A stretch of 64,000 nucleotides of DNA from Planctomycetota bacterium (lineage in GTDB: Bacteria; Planctomycetota; UBA8108; UBA1146; JAJFFE01): NCBI GenBank assembly GCA_021776775.1, contig JAJFFE010000194.1, positions 1 to 64,000 of the forward strand, read 5' to 3'. The position numbers and the translations under genes were made by a program. This document shows positions 7,892 to 16,833 of the stretch, piece by piece. The notes beneath the pieces are model-generated. The model saw only the letters and a program-made list of their open reading frames with translations. It did not search any database and had not been told where the DNA came from. Numbering within the stretch: the stretch's first letter is position 1; each line of letters begins with the position of its first letter.

Positions 7892-9466
7892 ATGGACCTC
7901 ACCAGCCTTCAATGCATCGCGTTGCAAGCGGCCACCAGCGACTCGCTCCCGCCTGTCTTGGATTGCATGGTCGACGGACTCTCGCAAGAGCCCGGAGTGA
8001 TCCTCGCTCGCGTCTGGCTTCGCGGACCTGGCGATCTGTGTGACGAGTGCCCGCTGCGAAGCGAGTGCCCCAAGCGCGACGAGTGTCTGCACCTGGTGGC
8101 GAGCGCGGGACACTCCACCGCCAACCCGACCGAGACCTGGTCGAACACCACCGGGCGCTTCCAACGATTTCCGATCGGGGCGCGCAAGGTCGGACGCATC
8201 GGTCTCAGGGGAGAAGGTCTGCTTCTCTCCAAGGGCGACGGCGAGTGGGCGGTCGATCAAGATTGGATCGACCGTGAAGGCGTCGAGTGCTTCGCCGGGC
8301 AACCACTCGTGTTTCGTGGCGAAGTGTTCGGCGTGGTGGCGATCTTCAGCCAGCGAGTCATGACCGACGAAGAATTTGGCTGGCTGCGTACGTTTGCCGA
8401 TCAAGCGGCAGTCGCGATTGCCAACGCCCGCGCACTGCAAGAACTCGATATGCTCCGCAAGCAACTCGAACTCGAGCGAGACTACCTCCGCGAAGAGCTA
8501 CAGGAGACCCAGCACTTCAGCGGGATCGTGGGCGATAGCCCGGCAATCGCGCACCTTCTGAATCAGATTCAAATGGTCGCCCCGAGCGATGCGACGGTCT
8601 TGATCACCGGCGAATCCGGCACCGGCAAGGAGCTGATTGCGACCGCCATCCATGAACAGAGCACGCGCCGCAAGAAGCCGCTCGTCCGAGTCAACTGCGC
8701 GGCGACTCCGACCGAACTGTTCGAGAGTGAGTTCTTCGGTCATGTACGCGGCTCCTTCACGGGGGCAAGCCATGACCGGGCGGGTCGCTTCCAGGTCGCC
8801 GACGGCGGCACGTTGTTCCTCGACGAGGTCGGAGAGATCCCGGTGTTCCTGCAGGGCAAGCTTCTTCGTGTTCTTCAGGAAGGGCAGTTCTCACGAGTGG
8901 GTGAAGATCAACTCCGCACCGTCGACGTGAGACTGATTGCCGCCACCAACAAGGACCTCGAGAAGGAGGTCGCCGAGGGGCGTTTTCGAGAAGACCTCTA
9001 CTACCGCTTGGCCGTGTTCCCTTTGGAAGTGCCGCCGCTACGAGAGCGCCCCGATGACATTCCGTTACTGGCGAAGCACTTCGTCGAACACGCCCGGTCG
9101 AAACGAGGCGCGGCGCTTCATGTGTCGACGGGAGAGCTAGAGCGACTTCGACTCTACGATTGGCCCGGCAACGTCCGAGAGTTGCAGAACGTCATTCAGC
9201 GCGGATTGATCACCCAGGTCAACGGAGTTGTCACCTTCGCGCTTCCGACCACCGACAACAAGGTCGACACCGATCCCAAGGCGAGCAACTCTCGAGTCTT
9301 CACCGATGCCGAAATGAAGCTCCGCGAGAAGGAGAACATCCTCGCCGCTCTCGCAGCAGCCGGAGGTCGAGTGTCCGGCACAAACGGCGCGGCCGAGTTG
9401 CTCGGCATTCGGCCAACCACGTTGACCTCTCGAATGAAGAAGCTCGGCGTCGAACGCGGGTCCTGA
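7892..9466 (+). CDS. Sigma-54-dependent transcriptional activator with cysteine-rich GAF sensor
   Basis: The 524-residue protein has a GAF-type sensor (about 15-185), a coiled linker (185-206), an AAA+ domain (210-440) with Walker A GESGTGKE at 240-247, GSFTGA in place of the usual GAFTGA loop, and Walker [13 protein letters not shown], then a Fis-type helix-turn-helix at the C-terminus ([21 protein letters not shown]). Within the GAF domain is C50-x2-C53-x5-C59-x5-C65, a candidate metal or Fe-S site. It diverges from the AhpD-thioredoxin operon and probably activates it with sigma-54 RNA polymerase in response to a redox or chemical signal. The inducer is unknown. Confidence 0.9.
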   Translation: MDLTSLQCIALQAATSDSLPPVLDCMVDGLSQEPGVILARVWLRGPGDLCDECPLRSECPKRDECLHLVASAGHSTANPTETWSNTTGRFQRFPIGARKVGRIGLRGEGLLLSKGDGEWAVDQDWIDREGVECFAGQPLVFRGEVFGVVAIFSQRVMTDEEFGWLRTFADQAAVAIANARALQELDMLRKQLELERDYLREELQETQHFSGIVGDSPAIAHLLNQIQMVAPSDATVLITGESGTGKELIATAIHEQSTRRKKPLVRVNCAATPTELFESEFFGHVRGSFTGASHDRAGRFQVADGGTLFLDEVGEIPVFLQGKLLRVLQEGQFSRVGEDQLRTVDVRLIAATNKDLEKEVAEGRFREDLYYRLAVFPLEVPPLRERPDDIPLLAKHFVEHARSKRGAALHVSTGELERLRLYDWPGNVRELQNVIQRGLITQVNGVVTFALPTTDNKVDTDPKASNSRVFTDAEMKLREKENILAALAAAGGRVSGTNGAAELLGIRPTTLTSRMKKLGVERGS

Positions 9467-9492
9467 GACGACGTCTCGGCGGTGGCCCGAGT

Positions 9493-10542
9493 CTATTCCG
9501 GCTCGAGCGGTATCGTGAGAGGGACTCCCGCCACTTGGATTCCGCCCCGCGGCCTACCGTCGACGAGCGGGCCGTACCGCTCGGCGAAGACGGCGGGGAG
9601 CGGACGAGGCTCATGAGCCGAAAGCCAGAGGCGTAGCAGGTGACGCTTCTTCTCCGGATCGTTTGAGTCTTCGTACCCGTCGCGGGAGTGCAGCAACACG
9701 TGATTGTGTACGAGTTGAATGTCGCCGGGCTCGAACTGAATCGACAGACGAAACTCTTCGCTCTGTGCCACGCTCTCGATCAAGTCGAGTGCTTCCACTT
9801 GCTCGGCGGTTAGTCGCGCAACATCCGGGAATCGCCGCTGCGCTGATTCGATGAAGTCCCTGGCGAAGAACACTGACGTCTTGCCTCGATGACGGTGAAC
9901 GATCGGTATCTCGTAGTGCGGAGCCTTACCTTCTGGGATCTCGCCCTTGCGGTCGTAGGTGAAGGGCTCTTCGAGAACGCGGAGAAGGTCGGGGCGGCTC
10001 GCTCTAATCTGCTCCACGATCGCCAGCGAAGATGCCAGGAACGACGCCCCGCCGGCCTTGGCCTTCTGCAGGCAGAGCAAACCGACAACATCGCATGAAT
10101 CGACGTGGAATCGTTGGCGCGCGCTGGTGCGGTAGAGCCGTGTGGCCGGGTTCGTCGCGTCTTCGCCCAAATCGCACACGTGACCGAGGCAGTGGCCGGC
10201 ACCGTTCTGCGGGCGCGGGACCCCGAGAAACGACCCGATGCCGAAGTAGGCGCGGACCAGTTCTTCGCGATCGAAACGGTCGAGTTGCAGTCCGCGAAGC
10301 ATGGCGAACCCTCGACCGTTGACCACGTCATGGCTCACACGCTCGAGCTTGCTGCGTAGTTCCGAGGCGGTGAACGAAGTGCGATCGATGGCGTGAATCG
10401 GTTCGTCGCGCGCGACGCTCGCCGCAACCGCAGTTTGCAGCGCTGCGTGATCGCGATCGTCGAGCCAAACCTCCCAGCTACGATCGCCGCGCCACTGCGG
10501 GGCACGCCAGGCGGCGGGATCTACCGAGTCGATCTGTTCCAT
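9493..10542 (-). CDS. TauD/TfdA-type Fe(II)/2-oxoglutarate dioxygenase
   Basis: A 349-residue protein with the double-stranded beta-helix dioxygenase pattern: the metal ligands HVD (in RFHVDSCDVVGLL, about residue 160) and the distal His (HNHVLLHSRDGYED, about 290), then the 2-oxoglutarate-binding Arg in RHLLRLWL. The ending resembles gamma-butyrobetaine hydroxylase / TfdA-like members with unknown substrates. The ATG at MEQIDSVD follows GGAGAGAC; the frame continues upstream without conservation. It converges on the sigma-54 activator gene and diverges from the MlaA fusion gene. Confidence 0.87.
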   Translation of the reverse strand: MEQIDSVDPAAWRAPQWRGDRSWEVWLDDRDHAALQTAVAASVARDEPIHAIDRTSFTASELRSKLERVSHDVVNGRGFAMLRGLQLDRFDREELVRAYFGIGSFLGVPRPQNGAGHCLGHVCDLGEDATNPATRLYRTSARQRFHVDSCDVVGLLCLQKAKAGGASFLASSLAIVEQIRASRPDLLRVLEEPFTYDRKGEIPEGKAPHYEIPIVHRHRGKTSVFFARDFIESAQRRFPDVARLTAEQVEALDLIESVAQSEEFRLSIQFEPGDIQLVHNHVLLHSRDGYEDSNDPEKKRHLLRLWLSAHEPRPLPAVFAERYGPLVDGRPRGGIQVAGVPLTIPLEPE

Positions 10543-10768
10543 CGTTCGTCTCTCCGCTCTACCGAGTTTCCGCAAGTCGAGCATCGAAGCATGAACCGCA
10601 CGATCTAGAAAGAGAATCAACGCCGAGCGCAGAGGTGCGCTTGCGCTTCGCCGTCCTGGAGTCGACTCTTCGGAGCAAAGGGTCACGCATTAATCGAGAT
10701 TGTCGTATTGTCTGGCTGCCGTTTCGGCCGGAGCTCCGTCAAACGCTTACCAACTGGGTTAGGGAATC

Positions 10769-12724
10769 ATGCAAGGGTCGACTCGAAACTCCGCTTTCGG
10801 AGCCGCGCTGCGATCCGTCGTTTGCGTCGTGGTGCTCGGCGTCGCGTGCGCGTGTCAGCCCCCGCTGCGGACCACGGACTGGTCCAGCTACGATGGTCCC
10901 GGCGCGAGATACTTCCAGCAGGAAGAGGTCACCTTCCCTCACGTTCCTGACCCGATCGAGCCCTTCAACCGCGGCGTCGGAGTGTTCAACCATGTGTTGA
11001 TGGTCGGGGTCGCACAGCCGATCAGTTTCGCGTATCGCTGGTTGGTCTCCCCTCCCACTCGAACCGCTGTTGCCAATGCCATCGACAACGCGCGATTTCC
11101 CGTGCGCTTCTTCGGCAATCTCCTGCAAGGCAAGCTGGAAGGGGTAGCGGTCGAAACGGGGAGGTTTCTCATCAATACGACGACCGGACTCGCGGGGCTG
11201 ATGGAGGTCGCTGAACCTCAGCTCGGTTGGGAGCCGTCGAACGAAGACCTGGGCCAGGTGTTCGGCCGTTGGGGGTGGGATCGCTCGACCTTCGTCCAAG
11301 TTCCGCTGTTCGGTCCGTTGACGATTCGCGACGGGATCGGCCGTCTCATCGACGCGGTTGTCGATCCCCTGACTTACCTCAGCTGGGCCTCGACCGTGCG
11401 CACCGTCTTTGAGTTGGCAGAGCAGTACCCTCAGTACCAACGGTTCGTAGAGACCAACTTCGATCCGTACGAGCTGGGGAAGTTGCTCTACGTTCTGAGT
11501 CGAGACCTTCAGATCGAAGACCCGGAGCCACGGTCGGTCAGCGCCGAGTCTGGCGAGACTGAAACCCTCGAGTTAGTGTTCTTGGGTCACGAGGATCCTT
11601 ACTTTCCGGATCGAGGCGCGGAGTACACGATCACCGTCCCGGCGACAGGGCGCAAGCTTCCTTACAGCGCTTGGGTCCAACCGGAACCGTCTCCGCTCAT
11701 CTTCTTCTTGCCGGGGACCAGCGGACACCGAGTCGGGTCATCGTCGTTGGCTATTGCCGAGGTCGCTTTCGACCAGGGGTGGTCGGTGATCACGTTGGCC
11801 AGCACTCTGAACCACGAGTTCATTCGCAACGCGAGCACGGCGATTTTTCCCGGATTCGTGCCCGACGACGCGCGCGAGGCGCACCTCGTTCTCGACGCCA
11901 TCCATGCAGACATCCACCGACGCTTCCCAGATCATTTTTCGAAGCAGGTCCTGGCCGGGCTCTCACTCGGCGGCATGCAGACGCTGTTCATCGCGGCTGA
12001 CGCCGACGACTCGAATGCGAAGTTGGTTTCGTTCGACCTTTACGTAGCGCTCAACTCCCCGGTCAGTTTGCGCTACGCGGTCGAAACGCTGGACCGGTTC
12101 TACAACGCGCCTTTGCGCTATCCGCCCGAGGAACGATCCCGACAAATCGAGTCCATTCTGCGGCGCGCGGTCAACCTCGCCCACGGAACGCTGCGGCCGG
12201 GAGAGCCACTCCCGTTTACCGAGGTCGAGGCAGAGTTCCTCATCGGGCTCGCGTTCCGCACGACGATTCGAGACATCATCTACCAGGCGCAGAGCGACCT
12301 CACCAAGACAGTACTGAAAACTCGCGGTGGTACGTGGACGCGAACCGCACCGTACCAAGAAGTTCTTCAGTTCTCGTTCATGGAGTACATCTACGCCTTT
12401 GTCCTGCCGTCCCTCGTGCAGCAGCGCGACGACATAGAGTTCACGGAAGCAGGGGCAGATCGACTCTTCGAGATGGGAGACCTGCGATCGGTCGCCGAGA
12501 AGCTCCGCGGCAATGATCGAGTACTCTTCTTCAGCAACCAGAACGACTCGCTGCTCGGCCCCGGCGACGTCGAGTGGATTCGAGACATGTGGGGACCAGA
12601 GCAAGCCATCTTGTTCAAACGCGGCGGTCACCTCGGCAATCTCCACCGCGAAGACGTGCAACGAGTGATCACCAACGTGATCGCCCGAGCGTTGGGTTTG
12701 CGCGACGACGGCGAGTCGCCCTGA
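10769..12724 (+). CDS. MlaA (VacJ)-like lipoprotein fused to an alpha/beta hydrolase domain
   Basis: The 651-residue product begins with a lipoprotein-like signal (hydrophobic to about residue 28, then Cys). Residues about 55-250 match MlaA: DPIEPFNRGV, the ETGRFLINTTTGLAGL segment, EDLGQVFGRWG and VDPLTY. MlaA is the outer-membrane lipoprotein that removes phospholipids from the outer leaflet. A second domain follows from about 285, with an alpha/beta hydrolase elbow GLSLGGMQ near 400, LPGTSGH as an oxyanion-type segment, and late Asp and His candidates (NQNDSL, RGGHLGN). A usual MlaA is about 250 residues. The fusion suggests lipid removal joined to lipid hydrolysis, which is inference. Confidence 0.85.
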   Translation: MQGSTRNSAFGAALRSVVCVVVLGVACACQPPLRTTDWSSYDGPGARYFQQEEVTFPHVPDPIEPFNRGVGVFNHVLMVGVAQPISFAYRWLVSPPTRTAVANAIDNARFPVRFFGNLLQGKLEGVAVETGRFLINTTTGLAGLMEVAEPQLGWEPSNEDLGQVFGRWGWDRSTFVQVPLFGPLTIRDGIGRLIDAVVDPLTYLSWASTVRTVFELAEQYPQYQRFVETNFDPYELGKLLYVLSRDLQIEDPEPRSVSAESGETETLELVFLGHEDPYFPDRGAEYTITVPATGRKLPYSAWVQPEPSPLIFFLPGTSGHRVGSSSLAIAEVAFDQGWSVITLASTLNHEFIRNASTAIFPGFVPDDAREAHLVLDAIHADIHRRFPDHFSKQVLAGLSLGGMQTLFIAADADDSNAKLVSFDLYVALNSPVSLRYAVETLDRFYNAPLRYPPEERSRQIESILRRAVNLAHGTLRPGEPLPFTEVEAEFLIGLAFRTTIRDIIYQAQSDLTKTVLKTRGGTWTRTAPYQEVLQFSFMEYIYAFVLPSLVQQRDDIEFTEAGADRLFEMGDLRSVAEKLRGNDRVLFFSNQNDSLLGPGDVEWIRDMWGPEQAILFKRGGHLGNLHREDVQRVITNVIARALGLRDDGESP

Positions 12725-12909
12725 AGGCTGGGAGCGGAGTGCGTGTTGCGTGGAGCGCGTCTTCATCCAACTCGTCGATCCTGTATCGGCCTCAATGAAA
12801 TCGCCGCCCCCTGTCGTGCTGACCGTAATGTTGCCGGGTGAGTAAGCAGGAATAGGTGGAGGAAGTCGGACACTCCCAAGATGCAGGGAAGCCTGCGGAA
12901 GGAGTGGCG

Positions 12910-14448
12910 ATGTCCACGGAACGAAGTGACGGGGCCTCCTCGGGGCCGGAGTGGAGGCGAAGCCGGAACGCAGGGCCCGAGGAGGCCCCGCAGCACGCCT
13001 CGAACGAGGAAGGCCATGACGTTGAGGAAACGACACCGCAGAACGTGCCCAAGGTGCGGGGTCGTCGTCGTGGCAAGCGACTGGTCGCAAAGGACGAGGC
13101 GCCGAGTCCGAAGAGTCTCACCGCAGATCAACGACTTCTGATTCTCGACGCATGGCAACGAAGCGGTCTTCCCGCCAAAGACTTCGCGCCGCTGGTCGGG
13201 GTCTCGAAGCACACGTTGTACAACTGGAAGAAGCGATTCGACAACCAAGGTCCGGCAGGGCTTGAAACGGGCCAACGCGGTGGCGCCCGTGGTTCGCGCC
13301 TTCCGGAAGTGACGAAGCGAGCGATCCTTCTCCTCAAGAAGTCGAACCCGGAGTGGGGGTGTCGACGGATCAGCGATGTCCTGTATCGGGGCAAGGGATT
13401 CCCGGCAAGTCCAAAGGCGGTGGCCCGCGTTCTGAAGGCGGCCGGATACGAACTCGAGGACACTCCCACCACTCCCCACCGAGACAAGGTTCGTCGCTTC
13501 GAACGTGCGGCTCCAGGAAACCTCTGGCAGACCGATCTCTTTACCTTCGTCTTGAAGCGACAGAACCGACGAGTGCACCTCGTCGCGTACCTCGATGATC
13601 ACTCCCGTTACGTCGTGAGCTTCGGACTTTCGGTCAGCGCCTCGACGGACATGGTGCTGGAATCACTTCGAGCGGGGATCACCGCGTACGGTCTTCCGCA
13701 AGAAGTGCTAACAGACAACGGACCGCAGTACGTCACCTGGCGTGGTAAGAGCCGGTTCACCAAGGAGTGCGAAGCGTTGGGGATCCAGCAAATCGTGGCT
13801 CGCCCGCGCCATCCGCAGACGCTCGGCAAAACCGAACGGTTCTGGGGAACGCTGTGGCGTGAGCTTCTCTCGACCGTCGTGTTCGTCGACCTCGGTGACG
13901 CGGAAGCCCGGATCAGCCACTTCATCGACCATTACAACTTCCAGAGACCTCACCAGGGCATCGGCGGGATGGTACCCGCTGACCGATTCTTCAAGGTCGA
14001 GAGCGAGGTGCGGGCCTCCATCGAGAAGCGAGTCAAGGAGAACGCCGAGCAGCTCGCACGAGACGGTGAGCCGAAGAAGCCGTTCTACCTCACTGGTAAC
14101 GTCGGGGACCAAGCGTTCAGTGTGCATGCGGAGGGTGAACGGGTCTTCTTGGTCAACGAAGATGGCGCGCGCGAAGAAGTCGAACTGACGAGCAAGACGG
14201 CGCGGGTGCCCGACGAACCGATCTCGCCCGACGAAGAAGCGCACGCACCGCACCGCGAGTGTACGACGGAGGAACGCGCGCTCGATGCGAACATCCAGAG
14301 CCGCGAGCCGGGGAGTTCACCGCTGGACGACTTCAGCTTCGGGATCGACCCAGCGATGGAGCCTTCTTCTCCGGAAGTACGTGCGTCCGATCCTTCCGGG
14401 AAGCACGAACCCGAGCGCGACGAGGAGGCCCGCGATGACGACGCATGA
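12910..14448 (+). CDS. Transposase A: HTH plus DDE (rve) integrase with long C-terminal tail
   Basis: The 512-residue protein has a helix-turn-helix (about 85-130, LPAKDFAPLVGVSKHTLYNWKKRF), a second HTH (RRISDVLYRGKGFPASPKAVARVL), and a DDE integrase core: D in WQTDLFTFV, D in VLTDNGPQY, E in GKTERFWGTLWRE, with the IDHYNFQRPHQGI segment typical of IS3/IS481-like enzymes. A beta-rich domain and an acidic tail follow. The ATG has AAGGAG seven bases upstream; the frame also opens further left into the terminal repeat. It overlaps the next gene by 14 bases. Confidence 0.87.
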   Translation: MSTERSDGASSGPEWRRSRNAGPEEAPQHASNEEGHDVEETTPQNVPKVRGRRRGKRLVAKDEAPSPKSLTADQRLLILDAWQRSGLPAKDFAPLVGVSKHTLYNWKKRFDNQGPAGLETGQRGGARGSRLPEVTKRAILLLKKSNPEWGCRRISDVLYRGKGFPASPKAVARVLKAAGYELEDTPTTPHRDKVRRFERAAPGNLWQTDLFTFVLKRQNRRVHLVAYLDDHSRYVVSFGLSVSASTDMVLESLRAGITAYGLPQEVLTDNGPQYVTWRGKSRFTKECEALGIQQIVARPRHPQTLGKTERFWGTLWRELLSTVVFVDLGDAEARISHFIDHYNFQRPHQGIGGMVPADRFFKVESEVRASIEKRVKENAEQLARDGEPKKPFYLTGNVGDQAFSVHAEGERVFLVNEDGAREEVELTSKTARVPDEPISPDEEAHAPHRECTTEERALDANIQSREPGSSPLDDFSFGIDPAMEPSSPEVRASDPSGKHEPERDEEARDDDA

Positions 14449-14956
14449 ATCCCCGGCGCCAGAACCGAACGTCCCAGAACCGAACGTCCCAGAACCGAAT
14501 ACCCCAGACGAGGGCGAACCCAGCGAAGCCCCCTCGCCCACTGCAACCCGGGACGGACGCCGAACCGCACTCGCGGTGCTCGAGACACTGGCCGGTGAGA
14601 AGACTCCGACCGAGGCGGCGGAATCGATCGGAGTTTCGCTGACCTACTTTTACACCCTCGAGAACCGGGCCTTGGAAGGACTGGTCAAAGGGTGCGAACC
14701 GAAGCCCAAGGGGCGACAATGGACCGTCGAGCGAGAGCTAGAGGAGGTTCGCAAGGAGAACATGCAGCTCCGACGCGAGGTTCGTCGAGCCCAGGCGGTG
14801 GCGCGCGCCGCACAGCGATCGCTCGAGTTGCCTTCAACCGTGAAGCCGAAGGCGCGTCGGAAGAAGGCGGCCAAGAAGGGACGACGGAAGAAGCGGGCAA
14901 CGGTGCGCGCGCTCAAGGTGTTAGATCGACTGAAATCCGAGACCCAGGAAGAGTGA
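14435..14956 (+). CDS. Transposon accessory protein with HTH and coiled coil
   Basis: A 173-residue protein. It opens with a Pro/Glu/Asn-rich repeat (three copies of EPNVP-like units), then a helix-turn-helix-like stretch (TPTEAAESIGVSLTYFYTLE), a coiled coil (WTVERELEEVRKENMQLRREVRRAQ) and a very basic Lys/Arg tail. No catalytic motif is visible. Overlap with transposase A and its place inside the terminal repeats make it a transposition accessory factor, perhaps DNA-binding. Function is inferred from context. Confidence 0.7.
   Translation: MTTHESPAPEPNVPEPNVPEPNTPDEGEPSEAPSPTATRDGRRTALAVLETLAGEKTPTEAAESIGVSLTYFYTLENRALEGLVKGCEPKPKGRQWTVERELEEVRKENMQLRREVRRAQAVARAAQRSLELPSTVKPKARRKKAAKKGRRKKRATVRALKVLDRLKSETQEE
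14459..14503 (+). repeat. Three tandem 15-bp repeats
   Basis: Three in-frame copies of CCAGAACCGAACGTC, the last diverged at its end, encode the repeated Pro-Glu-Pro-Asn-Val unit of the accessory protein. Copy number may vary between strains. Confidence 0.8.
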
Positions 14957-14968
14957 GGAGTTCCTGAC

Positions 14969-15337
14969 ATGACACGAGGGCGTCCCGTGGATCCCGGGCG
15001 ACGACTGGATCGTTGCGAAGGATCGACCGAAGCCAAGCAACGAGCGAAAGCCGTGGCGGACTACATCGCTGGACACCTTTGCGCCGAGGAGGCCGGTGAC
15101 TTGATGGGAGTTTGCCCAAGCCGGGTTCATGCGATCGTGAGCGCCACCCTTCAGGCGATGGTTGAAGCGAACGAATGCAAGCCTGCGGGACGTCCACCCG
15201 AGACGACAGAACGAGACGAAGAGATCGCAACGCTCGAGAAGACTGTGAAGACCCTCGAGCAAGAGTTGAAGATTGCCAAGATCTTGGGGGAGCAACCGTG
15301 GGCGCCTCGTCAACGAGGGGCGCCCAAGCGACCGTAA
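14969..15337 (+). CDS. Transposon accessory protein with HTH and C-terminal coiled coil
   Basis: A 122-residue protein starting behind GAGGAG. It carries an HTH-like region (LCAEEAGDLMGVCPSRVHAIVSATLQAM) and a leucine-containing heptad stretch (EEIATLEKTVKTLEQELKIAKILGE) ending in a basic tail. It resembles the small first protein of IS3-like systems, which provides DNA binding ahead of a separately encoded DDE subunit. The next transposase begins about 85 bases later in another frame. Confidence 0.65.
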   Translation: MTRGRPVDPGRRLDRCEGSTEAKQRAKAVADYIAGHLCAEEAGDLMGVCPSRVHAIVSATLQAMVEANECKPAGRPPETTERDEEIATLEKTVKTLEQELKIAKILGEQPWAPRQRGAPKRP

Positions 15338-15423
15338 CGCGCCTACGAGTTCCGCGAAGAATCCGAGGAGCGGAAGCGCAATGGCCCAGACGTGAGAACG
15401 AATGCGACGGAAGGCAGCGAGCG

Positions 15424-16452
15424 GTGACGACGGCGCGAACAGTTCAAGCTTGCGGGGGGAGCTGGCGGAAAACCGCGCAGCACCTTGGCGTGAACGTCGA
15501 CACTTTGCGGCGGTGGCGTCGACATGAAGAAGCGGGCACGTTGCTAGCTCCGAAACTACGAGGGCGGCGTTCGAAGCGCTCGCCTCGTGCCCAGCGACAA
15601 GCACTCCAGGACGACCTCAAGGGAGACGGTCTTCACCAGAGCATCGATAGTCTCCAGAGACGGCATTCGGAGCTCGCGAAGCGCGAGGTGGCGGACATCG
15701 TTTGCCGAGGGCGCAACGTGATGGCGCAACGCGGACGAAGGCGACAGAGCGAAGTGCATCGACGACCCGGCGCGTTCTGGGCGATCGACCACACCTTCGA
15801 CCAAGAGGTCCCGGTCGCGATGGTTCGAGACCTCGCCGCGCGTCGCGGCCTGCTGGCGGAACCAATGGAGACCAAGTCACCGAAGGAACTCATCCCAGTC
15901 CTCGAGGATGTGTTCCGAGCGCATGGCGCGCCACTCGTGCTGCGTATGGACGGTGGCTTCCACGATCGAGAGTTCTTCGAGTTCCTCGACCAACACGGAG
16001 TGATTGCGTGGGTGACCCAACCCGGTTCGCCGTGGGAGAACGGATCGATGGAAGGATCGATCGGCGTTGGAAAGAGATACGTAGGCGGTCTTTGTGAGGC
16101 CCGAGGCGTCGCCGCGGTAGACCGACCTGAGATGTATCGCGTCGCGATGCATCACATCAACACCCGGGTCTTTCCCCGTGCGTTCGGAGGTCGGACGGCG
16201 GAGGAGGTTTGGGAAGAACGCGAACCCATTCAAGTAGATGAGCGCGAGCGCTTTCATGAACGCTTCAACATCCTCTTCGAAGAGATCGAGAAGCACTTGC
16301 GTCGGGCCGACTGGCCCTCGAAGATCGAACCAGAAGCAACCCGTCGAGCCCTCGCGCGAGTGCTCGTGGAGATGGGTTTTCTCGAGATACGGAGCGTTCG
16401 AATTACTCCATCGATTCCTACTCGGCGAGCCCGAAAGATTCCGTGCGCATGA
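15424..16452 (+). CDS. Transposase B: DDE (rve) integrase
   Basis: The 342-residue protein has an N-terminal HTH (GSWRKTAQHLGVNVDTLRRWRRHEEAG) and an integrase core with D in FWAIDHTFD, D in LRMDGGFHDREFFEF and E in ENGSMEGSIG. Its core differs clearly from that of transposase A, so it is not a duplicate. The GTG start has GGAAGG upstream; the frame is open further left but overlaps the accessory gene. The stop lies inside the right terminal repeat, so the final residues are encoded by the transposon end. Confidence 0.8.
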   Translation: MTTARTVQACGGSWRKTAQHLGVNVDTLRRWRRHEEAGTLLAPKLRGRRSKRSPRAQRQALQDDLKGDGLHQSIDSLQRRHSELAKREVADIVCRGRNVMAQRGRRRQSEVHRRPGAFWAIDHTFDQEVPVAMVRDLAARRGLLAEPMETKSPKELIPVLEDVFRAHGAPLVLRMDGGFHDREFFEFLDQHGVIAWVTQPGSPWENGSMEGSIGVGKRYVGGLCEARGVAAVDRPEMYRVAMHHINTRVFPRAFGGRTAEEVWEEREPIQVDERERFHERFNILFEEIEKHLRRADWPSKIEPEATRRALARVLVEMGFLEIRSVRITPSIPTRRARKIPCA

Positions 16453-16454
16453 CA

Positions 16455-16828
16455 ACGGTTTTCAGAGTTCGTTTAGCTGGGAGGACATCACCCAGATAAA
16501 CGCCTCGTTTGTCGGTAAGGGCGAAAAAGACAAAGCACCTAAGTCAATCGTTTTCGACGGAAAGTGTTTCTTCATGATGATCGACTACTGCAATTCGGGA
16601 CCGTGCAAGGAACTCAAGCAGGGAGCGAAGGGCTATGCGGGCTTCTCGAAGGAGAACGGAAAGAAAATTACTGATATTGCCAGGGAGATCAGTAAGAAGA
16701 ACCCTAAACGAAGCGATCGGTCAATAGGTGCAGAAGCCATAAGTCGCCTTGTCGCAGAAAAGTGCAACTGGTGCTACTACTCAGATTGCACAGGCAAGGG
16801 ATCCATGAATCTCGTTAGCGGTAAGTAG
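16455..16828 (+). pseudogene. Truncated small Cys-containing protein, 5' end lost at the transposon edge
   Basis: The open frame continues out of the transposon, but only the part after its right end looks like natural coding sequence: about 124 residues, A+T-richer than the neighbours, with FVGKGEKDK, KCFFMMIDYCNSGPC and CNWCYYSDCTGKGSM. There is no convincing start before ATG 16574. Five cysteines and many lysines are visible and no family is recognised. Either the transposon removed the 5' end, or translation begins at an internal codon. The next gene starts six bases later, so the two were probably an operon. Confidence 0.5.
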
Positions 16829-16833
16829 GCACG

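Larger units (their letters stand above)
12812..16454. mobile_element. 3.6-kb transposon with two DDE transposases and two accessory proteins
   Basis: The ends are similar inverted repeats: TGTCGTGC at 12812-12819 and TGTCATGC (inverted) at 16447-16454. A second shared block, AGGAAT-x-G-x-TGGAG, lies 36 bases inside the left end (12848-12861) and 35 bases inside the right end (16406-16419), which supports these coordinates. All four genes point right. No target duplication is visible, so the insertion may be old or rearranged. It sits between the MlaA gene and a set of integrase genes. Confidence 0.7.

Noticed and set aside
12800..16470. Target-site duplication for the transposon
   Set aside because: Bases outside the two ends (CCCCC and ACGGT) do not match.
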